Source: JBOHNM01 sp050730675
GTDB taxonomy: Bacteria > Planctomycetota > Phycisphaerae > Phycisphaerales > UBA1924
Length of the DNA stretch: 27,087 nt
Direction of reading: 5' to 3'
NCBI GenBank assembly: GCA_050730675.1
Contig: JBOHNM010000042.1
Location: forward strand, 1 to 27,087
The position numbers and the translations under genes were made by a program. The notes under the pieces were generated by a model. It was not told where the DNA came from and did not search any database. It was given only the letters and a program-made list of their open reading frames with translations. Positions 21,354 to 27,087 of the stretch are shown here, one piece after another (position 1 is the stretch's first letter; every line of letters starts with the position of its first letter).

Positions 21354-22139
21354 ATGAAGAACGACAGCCCCGCCGTGCAATCGCACAAAGTCGTCTTCCG
21401 CGAGCAGTGGCTCAAGGAACGCATCGCGCTTATGGCCGAGGAGAAGAAACTCACCCACCAGCGCGACGCCGTCGCGGCCAAGGTCCGTGCACTCCCGTGG
21501 GTGAAGGTCGACAAGTCGTACACCTTTGACAGCCCCACGGGCAAGAAGTCGCTGGCCGACCTCTTCGGCTCGCGCAGCCAGCTCGTCATCTACCACTTCA
21601 TGTTCGACCCGACGTGGTCCCAGGGGTGCATGTCCTGCTCCTTCATCGCCGACCACTACAACAACCTTGTCATCCACCTCGCCCACCGCGATATCTCGTT
21701 TGTCACAATCTCCAAGGCGCCGACGGAGAAGATCGAGCAGTTCCGCAAACGCATGGGCTGGTCATTCCCGTGGGTTTCCGCCGCGCATACCGACTTCAGC
21801 CATGATTTCGGCGTCTCGTTCACCGACGAGGAACTCGCCGACCCCAGTTCCGTGTACAATTTCACGGACAAGCCCCATTCCATCCGCGAACTTCCCGGGC
21901 TTTCGGTCTTCTACAAGGACGCCAAGGGCGACATCTACCACACCTATTCCGTCTACGCCCGCGGCTTGGAGGACTTCCTCACCGCCTACCGCTACATCGA
22001 TATCACGCCCAAGGGGCGCGACGAGGCCCAGACCGGCGGCATGGGCTGGCTCCGCCACCACGACCGCTACGACGATGCCAACTTCGTCGTCCCCTGGGCC
22101 GAAAAACCCGGCATCACCGCCCCGCTCGCCGCGCACTAG
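21354..22139 (+). CDS. DUF899 thioredoxin-like family protein
   Basis: The protein has 261 residues from the ATG at 21354 (GGAG 8 nt upstream; a TTG two codons earlier is less likely). It matches DUF899: 'SHKVVFREQWLKERIALMAEEKKLTHQRDAVAAKVRALPWVKV', 'KSLADLFGSRSQLVIYHFMFDPTWSQGCMSCSFIADHYN', and 'RDISFVTISKAPTEKIEQFRKRMGWSFPWVSA'. A C-x-x-C pair (CMSC) occupies the thioredoxin-like active-site position. The C-terminal 'MGWLRHHDRYDD' is family-typical. Function unproven; DUF899 genes commonly lie beside SRPBCC/ArsR pairs. It starts 65 nt after DinB, probably in the same transcript. Confidence 0.9.
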   Translation: MKNDSPAVQSHKVVFREQWLKERIALMAEEKKLTHQRDAVAAKVRALPWVKVDKSYTFDSPTGKKSLADLFGSRSQLVIYHFMFDPTWSQGCMSCSFIADHYNNLVIHLAHRDISFVTISKAPTEKIEQFRKRMGWSFPWVSAAHTDFSHDFGVSFTDEELADPSSVYNFTDKPHSIRELPGLSVFYKDAKGDIYHTYSVYARGLEDFLTAYRYIDITPKGRDEAQTGGMGWLRHHDRYDDANFVVPWAEKPGITAPLAAH

Positions 22140-22184
22140 CACTTCTCTAGACACATTCCCGGTCCACGGCACAAGGAACTTCTC

Positions 22185-22514
22185 ATGCACTGCTGCAACG
22201 GCGGCGAACCCGCCCTGTCCGCTGTAACTGCGCCCTCAGCGGCCCGACGCACCTGGTTCCGGCGGTTTGGCGCTTTGCTCGAATGGGCCCTCCCCATCAC
22301 CACCCTCGCCCTCATCCCCAAGTGCCCCGCGTGCGTCGCGGCCTACGTCCTCCTCTTCACCGGCATGGGCCTCTCTTTTTCCGCGGCCGACACGCTTCGC
22401 TCGACGCTTATCGCCCTCAGCATCGCCGCCCTCGCCTACCTCGTCTTCCGCGCCGCGCGACGGGTGTTCTTGCGGCATGCACAGCGTGACCGCACGATCC
22501 ATCCTTCGGGTTGA
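22185..22514 (+). CDS. Small membrane protein with CPAC motif, MerC-like
   Basis: The protein has 109 residues. It has an N-terminal 'HCCNGG', two or three hydrophobic helices ('ALLEWALPITTLALIP', 'ACVAAYVLLFTGMGLSF', 'LIALSIAALAYLVF'), and a C-P-A-C motif at the start of the second helix. Paired cysteines in a small membrane protein recall MerC/MerT-type metal transporters, but the similarity is only in outline. AAGGA lies 8 nt before the ATG. It is 45 nt after DUF899 and 45 nt before the methyltransferase gene, so probably in the same operon. Confidence 0.7.
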   Translation: MHCCNGGEPALSAVTAPSAARRTWFRRFGALLEWALPITTLALIPKCPACVAAYVLLFTGMGLSFSAADTLRSTLIALSIAALAYLVFRAARRVFLRHAQRDRTIHPSG

Positions 22515-22559
22515 GACAAACTCCGCGGGCGATACAGTTCGCCCCGAAGGAGACTTGTC

Positions 22560-23534
22560 TTGAACCCAGCCCCCATCTTCGAGTGTTTCACCGCGTACCA
22601 GAAGACCGCCGCGATGCAGGCCGCGGTTGACATCGGCCTCTTTTCCGCGATCGCCGCGGGCCAGTCCACCGTCGCCGCCATCGCCAAGGCGTGCGAAGCC
22701 TCGCCCAAGGGCGTGCGCGTGCTCTGCGACTACTGGACCGTCCAGGGGCTCTTGCTCAAGTCCGGCGACACCTACCGCCTGACGCCCGAGGCCGCCACAT
22801 TTCTGGACCGCAAATCACCCGCTTATCTGGGCGGCGTGATGGGCTTCCTCAATGGACCGATCACGCCCTTCTTCGGGCGGCTCACCCAAGCGGTTCGCCG
22901 CGGCGGGTGCGAGACCGCCGGCTCGGTCGTCGCTGACTACGACGGGTGGGTGCCCTTCGCGGAAGAAATGGGCGCGATGATGTTCCCAGCCGCTCAGGCG
23001 ATTGCCAAGCTGCTTGGGTCTGTCTCAGGCCGCGTGCTGGATGTCGCCGCGGGCCACGGGCTCTTCGGGATCGTCCTGGCGCAGCAGAACCCGGGCCTCG
23101 GCGTCACCGCGCTGGACTGGCCCAAGGTGCTCGACGTCGCCAAGCGGCACGCGGACCGCATGGGCGTGGGCGAGCGTTACACGACGATCGCCGGCGATGC
23201 ATTTACCGTTGACCTCAAGGGCCCGTACGACGTGATCCTGCTCACCAACCTGCTGCACCACTTCAGCCCGGAGCAGTGCACCTCGCTTCTCAAGCGACTC
23301 CGTGCGGTGTTGCGCCCCGGCGGCCGCCTCGTCACCCTCGAGTTCGTCCCCAACGAGGATCGCGTGACCCCGCCCATGTCCGCTACGTTCCCCCTGGTCA
23401 TGCTCGCCACCACCGCGGCCGGCGACGCCTACACCTTCGTCGAACTGGAACAGATGCTCCGCGCAGCCGGCTTCAACAGCAACAATCTCCACCAGCCTGA
23501 GGATTCCCCGCAGCAGATCATCGTGAGCGCGTGA
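22560..23534 (+). CDS. O-methyltransferase-like protein (acetylserotonin OMT type)
   Basis: The protein has 324 residues from a TTG start with AAGGAG 7 nt upstream. An N-terminal winged-helix dimerisation domain ('AAMQAAVDIGLFSAIAAGQSTVAAIAKACEASPKGVRVLCDYWTVQGLL') precedes a class I SAM domain with motif I 'VLDVAAGHGLFGIVLAQQNPG', 'YDVILLTNLLHHFSPEQC' and 'LRPGGRLVTLEF'. This is the architecture of small-molecule O-methyltransferases of the hydroxyneurosporene/acetylserotonin group. The substrate is unknown. It lies between the small membrane protein gene and the FAD dehydrogenase gene, 18 nt before the latter, suggesting cotranscription. Confidence 0.88.
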   Translation: MNPAPIFECFTAYQKTAAMQAAVDIGLFSAIAAGQSTVAAIAKACEASPKGVRVLCDYWTVQGLLLKSGDTYRLTPEAATFLDRKSPAYLGGVMGFLNGPITPFFGRLTQAVRRGGCETAGSVVADYDGWVPFAEEMGAMMFPAAQAIAKLLGSVSGRVLDVAAGHGLFGIVLAQQNPGLGVTALDWPKVLDVAKRHADRMGVGERYTTIAGDAFTVDLKGPYDVILLTNLLHHFSPEQCTSLLKRLRAVLRPGGRLVTLEFVPNEDRVTPPMSATFPLVMLATTAAGDAYTFVELEQMLRAAGFNSNNLHQPEDSPQQIIVSA

Positions 23535-23552
23535 CAGAGCGATGAACCACCC

Positions 23553-25181
23553 ATGCTCCGACTGACCGGGATCACACTGCCGCTCGACCACGGACCCGAG
23601 GCCATCGCTCAGGCGGCCATCGCCCGCCTGCGCATCGCGCCGGACAAGCTGATCGCCTGCACGGTCTTCCGCCGCGCACACGACGCCAGAGAGAAGGCCG
23701 CCATCAAGCTGGTCTATTCGCTCGATGTTGCGGTGAAGGATGAAGCGGAGGTGCTCGGGCGGTTCGCCAATGATGTTCATGTCAGGCCGACTCCGGACAT
23801 CGAGTACCGCTTCGTCGCGCACGCCCACGCCGACATGTCCGCACGCCCGCTGGTGATCGGTGCCGGCCCGTGCGGCCTGTTCGCGGCGCTGCTGCTGGCG
23901 CAGATGGGATTCAAGCCCATCATCCTCGAGCGCGGCAAAGTGGTGCGCGAACGCACCAAGGACACCTGGGGCCTGTGGCGCAAATCGGTGCTCAACACCG
24001 AATCCAACGTGCAGTTCGGCGAGGGCGGCGCCGGGACGTTCTCCGATGGCAAGCTCTACAGCCAGATCAAGGACCCTCGACATCTCGGCCGCAAGGTCCT
24101 CACCGAGTTCGTGAAGGCCGATGCCCCGCCGGAGATCCTCATCGAGGCCCACCCGCACATCGGCACCTTCCGTCTGGTGAAGATGGTGGAGAACATGCGG
24201 GCCACCATCGAGTCGCTCGGCGGCGAATACCGCTTCGAATCCCGCGTGACGGACCTGGATATCGAGACTCGCAGCGACAGCACGCGCCAGGTCCGAGGCG
24301 TCGTTCTCGCAAGCGGCGAACGCCTCGAATCCGATCATGTCGTCCTCGCCATCGGCCACAGCTCGCGCGACACCTTCCAACTGCTGCACGACCGCGGCGT
24401 CTACATCGAACCAAAGCCCTTCTCCATTGGTTTCCGCATCGAGCATCCGCAGTCGCTCATCGATGTCGCGCGATTCGGTCCCAGCGCCGGCAACCCCATC
24501 CTCGGCGCCGCAGATTACAAGCTCGTGCACCACGCCAGGAACGGCCGTGACGTCTACAGCTTCTGCATGTGCCCCGGCGGCACCGTCGTCGCCGCCACCT
24601 CCGAGGAAGGCCGCGTCGTCACCAACGGCATGAGTCAGTACTCGCGTGCCGAGCGCAACGCCAACGCGGGCATCGTCGTCGGCATCACGCCCGAAAAGGA
24701 CTATCCCGACGGCCCACTCGCCGGCGTCGCCTTCCAGCGCAAGTGGGAATCGGCCGCGTTCATTTCCGGCGGCAGCACCTACGCGGCACCCGCGCAGCGC
24801 GTCGGTGATTTCATCGCCGGGCGCCCCAGCGCATCACTGGGCAGTGTTATCCCCTCCTACACGCCGGGCGTGCTCCCCACCGACCTCACCCCGTGCCTTC
24901 CCGACTACGCCATCGTCGCCATCCGCGAAGCGCTCACCAAGTTCGGCCGCCAGATCCGTGGCTTTGACATGGCCGACGCCGTGCTGACCGGCGTCGAGAC
25001 ACGCACCTCATCGCCCATCCGCATTAAACGTGACGAGACTTTCCAGAGCCTCAACACCAACGGACTCTTTCCCGCCGGCGAAGGCGCCGGCTATGCCGGT
25101 GGTATCCTTTCCGCCGGTGTGGACGGTATCAAAGTCGCCGAAGCCGTGGCGCAGAGCATGCTTGTCTGCTCGCAGGCATGA
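23553..25181 (+). CDS. FAD-dependent dehydrogenase (COG2509-like)
   Basis: The protein has 542 residues. It begins with a ~95-residue N-terminal alpha/beta domain ('MLRLTGITLPLDHGPEAI', 'ACTVFRRAHDAREKAAIKLVYSLDVAV') that is diagnostic for this family. The FAD dinucleotide-binding motif follows, 'LVIGAGPCGLFAALLLAQMGFKPIILERG', then 'NVQFGEGGAGTFSDGKLYSQIKDP' and 'FSIGFRIEHPQSLID'. Near the C-terminus is 'LFPAGEGAGYAGGILSAGVDGIKVAEAV', the second FAD-contact segment. The family is an uncharacterised but conserved flavoprotein group with the fold of aminotransferase-like or tRNA-modifying oxidoreductases. Length is normal. No regulatory site of its own was seen. Confidence 0.9.
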   Translation: MLRLTGITLPLDHGPEAIAQAAIARLRIAPDKLIACTVFRRAHDAREKAAIKLVYSLDVAVKDEAEVLGRFANDVHVRPTPDIEYRFVAHAHADMSARPLVIGAGPCGLFAALLLAQMGFKPIILERGKVVRERTKDTWGLWRKSVLNTESNVQFGEGGAGTFSDGKLYSQIKDPRHLGRKVLTEFVKADAPPEILIEAHPHIGTFRLVKMVENMRATIESLGGEYRFESRVTDLDIETRSDSTRQVRGVVLASGERLESDHVVLAIGHSSRDTFQLLHDRGVYIEPKPFSIGFRIEHPQSLIDVARFGPSAGNPILGAADYKLVHHARNGRDVYSFCMCPGGTVVAATSEEGRVVTNGMSQYSRAERNANAGIVVGITPEKDYPDGPLAGVAFQRKWESAAFISGGSTYAAPAQRVGDFIAGRPSASLGSVIPSYTPGVLPTDLTPCLPDYAIVAIREALTKFGRQIRGFDMADAVLTGVETRTSSPIRIKRDETFQSLNTNGLFPAGEGAGYAGGILSAGVDGIKVAEAVAQSMLVCSQA

Positions 25182-25358
25182 CAACACTCCGCTCACGTCA
25201 ACCGCGCTTTGCTTTCTTCCGAGAGCGGGAGGGGGCGAGAGACCGATCGTCGGCTCGCACCGCCGCGTTCAGCGCCCAAGCCGCAAGCCACATCGCGCCG
25301 CGTTTCCCCTCGCGCCGGTACGCTTTGGTCGCCAACCCACAGCCCGTCTCGCCGCCGC

Positions 25359-25949
25359 TCATTTCCGTGGGCGGGCAGGGCCGGGCACATGCTGATCGAG
25401 CAGGATCGGGTTCCCGTCCGGATCGATCAGCATCAGCGATGCCGGCCCGCTCGTCGATTCATCGGCCGTCGTCACCGGCGTGAGCCCACGGCTCTTGAGC
25501 AGCCGCTGGATCTCGCGCACATCGTCGAGGTCGGGGAGCGTGGCGCCGGTCCGATCCCACCCCGGGTTGAACGTCAGGGTGTTCTTCGGGAACATTCCCT
25601 GGAAGAGACCGATCGTGGCGGTTTCGTTCTGGAGGATCAACCAGTTCTTGGCCTGGTCACCGCCGATCGTGCGGAAGCCGAGTTTCTCGTAAAACGCCCG
25701 GGAGGCGGCGATGTCCTTGACGGCCAGACTGACGGAAAAATTGCCGAGTTTCACGGGGGCATCTCCTGCTTTGTGCGTGGTGAGGGGAGTCGGGAGGGTG
25801 GGGGGCGCAGCGGCGGTTGCAATCGGCGTAGATGGGGCGCTGGCGGATGCACCTGGGCCCGTCGTTCGCGACTCGCTTGCGCACCCAAACACCAGGCCCG
25901 CCATGCCGCAGAGCAGTACGCTTGTGGTGACTCGTATCGCGGATCTCAC
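25359..25949 (-). CDS. VOC-family lipoprotein
   Basis: The protein has 196 residues from a GTG with AAGGAG 8 nt upstream. The N-terminus is a lipoprotein signal: basic MRSAIR, hydrophobic 'VTTSVLLCGMAGLVFGC', then lipobox L-V-F-G-C. A Ser/Ala/Pro/Thr-rich linker of ~40 residues follows, then a single VOC domain: 'NFSVSLAVKDIAASRAFYEKLGFRTIGGD', 'NWLILQNETATIGLFQGMFPKNTLTFNPGWD', 'SGPASLMLIDPDGNPILLDQHV'. VOC proteins are nearly always cytoplasmic, so a membrane-anchored extracytoplasmic form is unusual. It is divergent from the AraC-type gene (60-bp gap), a frequent regulator/target arrangement. Confidence 0.87.
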   Translation of the reverse strand: MRSAIRVTTSVLLCGMAGLVFGCASESRTTGPGASASAPSTPIATAAAPPTLPTPLTTHKAGDAPVKLGNFSVSLAVKDIAASRAFYEKLGFRTIGGDQAKNWLILQNETATIGLFQGMFPKNTLTFNPGWDRTGATLPDLDDVREIQRLLKSRGLTPVTTADESTSGPASLMLIDPDGNPILLDQHVPGPARPRK

Positions 25950-26009
25950 AGAATGAACTCCTTGGTGCGTCGCCCCATCCTGTCACAGGGCTTCGCCGCA
26001 TGATACAAG

Positions 26010-27023
26010 GTGCCTCACACAAGGACTTGTCAAATCTTGCGAACTCGCACTCCCACAGTTTCGGTCCACCCCACCGCCCGACGAAAATCCACATCGATCG
26101 CCTATGTCGAGCGGGTCAACCGCGCTATCGATCACATCGTTGGCCACCTCGCCGAGCCCCTGAACCTGAAAGCGCTGGCCCGGGCCGCGATGCTTTCGCC
26201 CTTCCATTTCCACCGCGTCTTCCAGGCGCTGATGGGTGAGACGCTCGCCGACTTCGTCAAGCGGCTCCGGCTCGAACGCGCTCTCGCCATGATGTCGCAC
26301 GCCCGCCCAACACGCCGCAGTGGGGGAGTTCCGCTCTCTCAGATAGCGCGCTCCTGCGGCTTCTCATCACTGTCCGATTTTTCCAGGTGCTTCAAGCAGC
26401 GCTACGGGGCACCGCCCAGCCGGTTCGATCTCGCGACATGGCAGAAAGCCCACCGAGGCGCTCTCGAAGCGATCATGCCGAGGGCCGAGGGTCCGCAGCG
26501 CCTTCACCGACTTCCCGCCAAAAAAAGCACCGGCGGCGACAACCCCGACGGATTCAAGGTGCGAATCCGCGACCTGCCGGCCCGGACCGTGGCCTATATC
26601 CGTGTCCGCGATCCCTACAAGGCCGATGCGGTCGTCACCGCAGTCCACCGACTCGTCAGCTGGGCCGAGTGCCGCGGCCTTGCCGACAATCAGTGGCTCG
26701 GATACCAGTGGGAGAACCCGGAGTTGGTCCCCCTCGAGCAGTGCGTCTACCACGCCGCGGTCGAAGTCCCTCCGGAGAGCTTCACGCCCGCAGGAGAGAT
26801 CGGCCGCTTCAGATTTCCTCCAATGATCGTTGCCCAGGTCGAGATCCGCGGCGGAATCAACCTCGAACTCCGCGCCCTCCAATGGCTCTATGGAACCTGG
26901 CTGCCCCGCAGCGGCTACGTCCCCGATGACCACCCGGCCTTTGAGGCGTGGATCGGCCGTCCGTTCGCGCACGGGATGGAGCACTTCGAGCTGTATGCGC
27001 AACTACCGGTCAGGCGGGCATGA
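26010..27023 (+). CDS. AraC-family regulator with GyrI-like effector domain
   Basis: The frame gives 337 residues from a GTG at 26010; the true start is unclear because no ribosome site fits well and a TTG at 26037 is possible. The AraC double HTH is about residues 30-140: 'VERVNRAIDHIVGHLAEPLNLKALARAAMLSPFHFHRVFQALMGETLADFVKRLRLERAL', then 'SQIARSCGFSSLSDFSRCFKQRYGAPPSRF'. From about 180 a GyrI/BmrR-like domain follows: 'FKVRIRDLPARTVAYIRVRDPYK', 'WLGYQWENPELVPLEQCVYHAAVEV', and a C-terminal 'HPAFEAWIG...HFELYAQLPV'. Such proteins (Rob/SoxS-like with an effector domain) sense amphipathic drugs. It may regulate the divergent VOC lipoprotein gene. Confidence 0.9.
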   Translation: MPHTRTCQILRTRTPTVSVHPTARRKSTSIAYVERVNRAIDHIVGHLAEPLNLKALARAAMLSPFHFHRVFQALMGETLADFVKRLRLERALAMMSHARPTRRSGGVPLSQIARSCGFSSLSDFSRCFKQRYGAPPSRFDLATWQKAHRGALEAIMPRAEGPQRLHRLPAKKSTGGDNPDGFKVRIRDLPARTVAYIRVRDPYKADAVVTAVHRLVSWAECRGLADNQWLGYQWENPELVPLEQCVYHAAVEVPPESFTPAGEIGRFRFPPMIVAQVEIRGGINLELRALQWLYGTWLPRSGYVPDDHPAFEAWIGRPFAHGMEHFELYAQLPVRRA

Positions 27024-27087
27024 CCTTGCGACCTTGATCCGCCGCGAACTCCTCGTGAGTTGGTCCCGCAGCCGTCTTGGTGAGGTG
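27010..27087 (-). CDS. Possible C-terminal end of a gene entering from the right
   Basis: The minus-strand frame from the window edge to a TGA (27012-27010) reads 25 residues, including 'PTHEEFAADQGRKVMPA', with an amphipathic, protein-like composition. It would overlap the end of the AraC-type gene by 14 nt in convergent orientation. It is too short to identify and may be chance. Confidence 0.3.
   Translation of the reverse strand, partial: HLTKTAAGPTHEEFAADQGRKVMPA

Noticed and set aside
23025..24533. Minus-strand open frame of about 502 codons opposite the methyltransferase and FAD dehydrogenase
   Set aside because: The plus-strand genes have complete motif sets and ribosome sites; the antisense frame has none.
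25182..25358. Short frames between the FAD dehydrogenase and the VOC lipoprotein
   Set aside because: No ribosome site, domain or conserved-looking composition; treated as an intergenic region between convergent genes.

Overview
The window looks like chromosomal DNA of a planctomycete, most likely of the Phycisphaerae. The evidence is high GC, a secreted protein ending in paired 'CPADFNRDG..(I/V)QDLFDFL' dockerin-like motifs, and a two-helix membrane protein with a C-terminal CPHC...CPEC zinc ribbon. Both traits are typical of that group. No rRNA, tRNA, CRISPR array, transposase or integrase was seen.

Layout. 1-3.2 kb: the 3' part of a YgfZ/GcvT-like folate-binding protein, then a large secreted dockerin-type protein followed by two hairpins. 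3.25-5.4 kb: a visibly AT-richer, gene-poor stretch with a decayed TPR gene remnant and a small Pro/Gln-rich hypothetical gene. 5.4-7.7 kb: zinc-ribbon membrane protein (-), Fur-family regulator, PilZ protein and MmcQ/YjbR protein. 7.7-21.3 kb: an accessory island of short regulator-headed operons. 21.3-27.1 kb: DUF899, small membrane protein, O-methyltransferase-like protein, FAD-dependent dehydrogenase, VOC lipoprotein (-), AraC-GyrI regulator, and a possible gene tail on the right edge.

The island is the notable part. Four ArsR-type regulators and one TetR regulator each sit beside a SRPBCC/AHSA1 (START-like) gene. The modules are: (A) ArsR > tandem double SRPBCC > DUF1428 > DoxX on +; (B) ArsR > SRPBCC > 4-TM protein > SRPBCC > VOC > AlkD-like on -; (C) TetR > PhnB-like VOC > SRPBCC on -; (D) SRPBCC > ArsR on -, divergent from a VOC gene; (E) ArsR > SRPBCC > DinB > DUF899 > membrane protein > methyltransferase > FAD dehydrogenase on +. 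Stop/start overlaps are frequent. Modules A and B share an identical 17-nt ArsR/SRPBCC overlap.

Each module has a readable sigma70-like promoter, and those of A-D carry inverted repeats at the expected autoregulatory positions. The ArsR repeats of A, B and D share a core close to ACC-N4-GGT but have different flanks. Several promoters place the -10 hexamer 6-7 nt from the ATG, implying leaderless mRNAs. My inference is that the island is an expanded, self-regulated set of small-molecule-responsive modules, in which SRPBCC and VOC proteins bind or modify hydrophobic or electrophilic compounds and AlkD/DinB/DoxX/FAD proteins deal with related stress. Ligands cannot be read from the sequence.

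Between modules B and C, a DUF2071 membrane protein and an M29 aminopeptidase meet head to head with overlapping 5' ends. The aminopeptidase has lost its N-terminus, which looks like a deletion or inversion junction.
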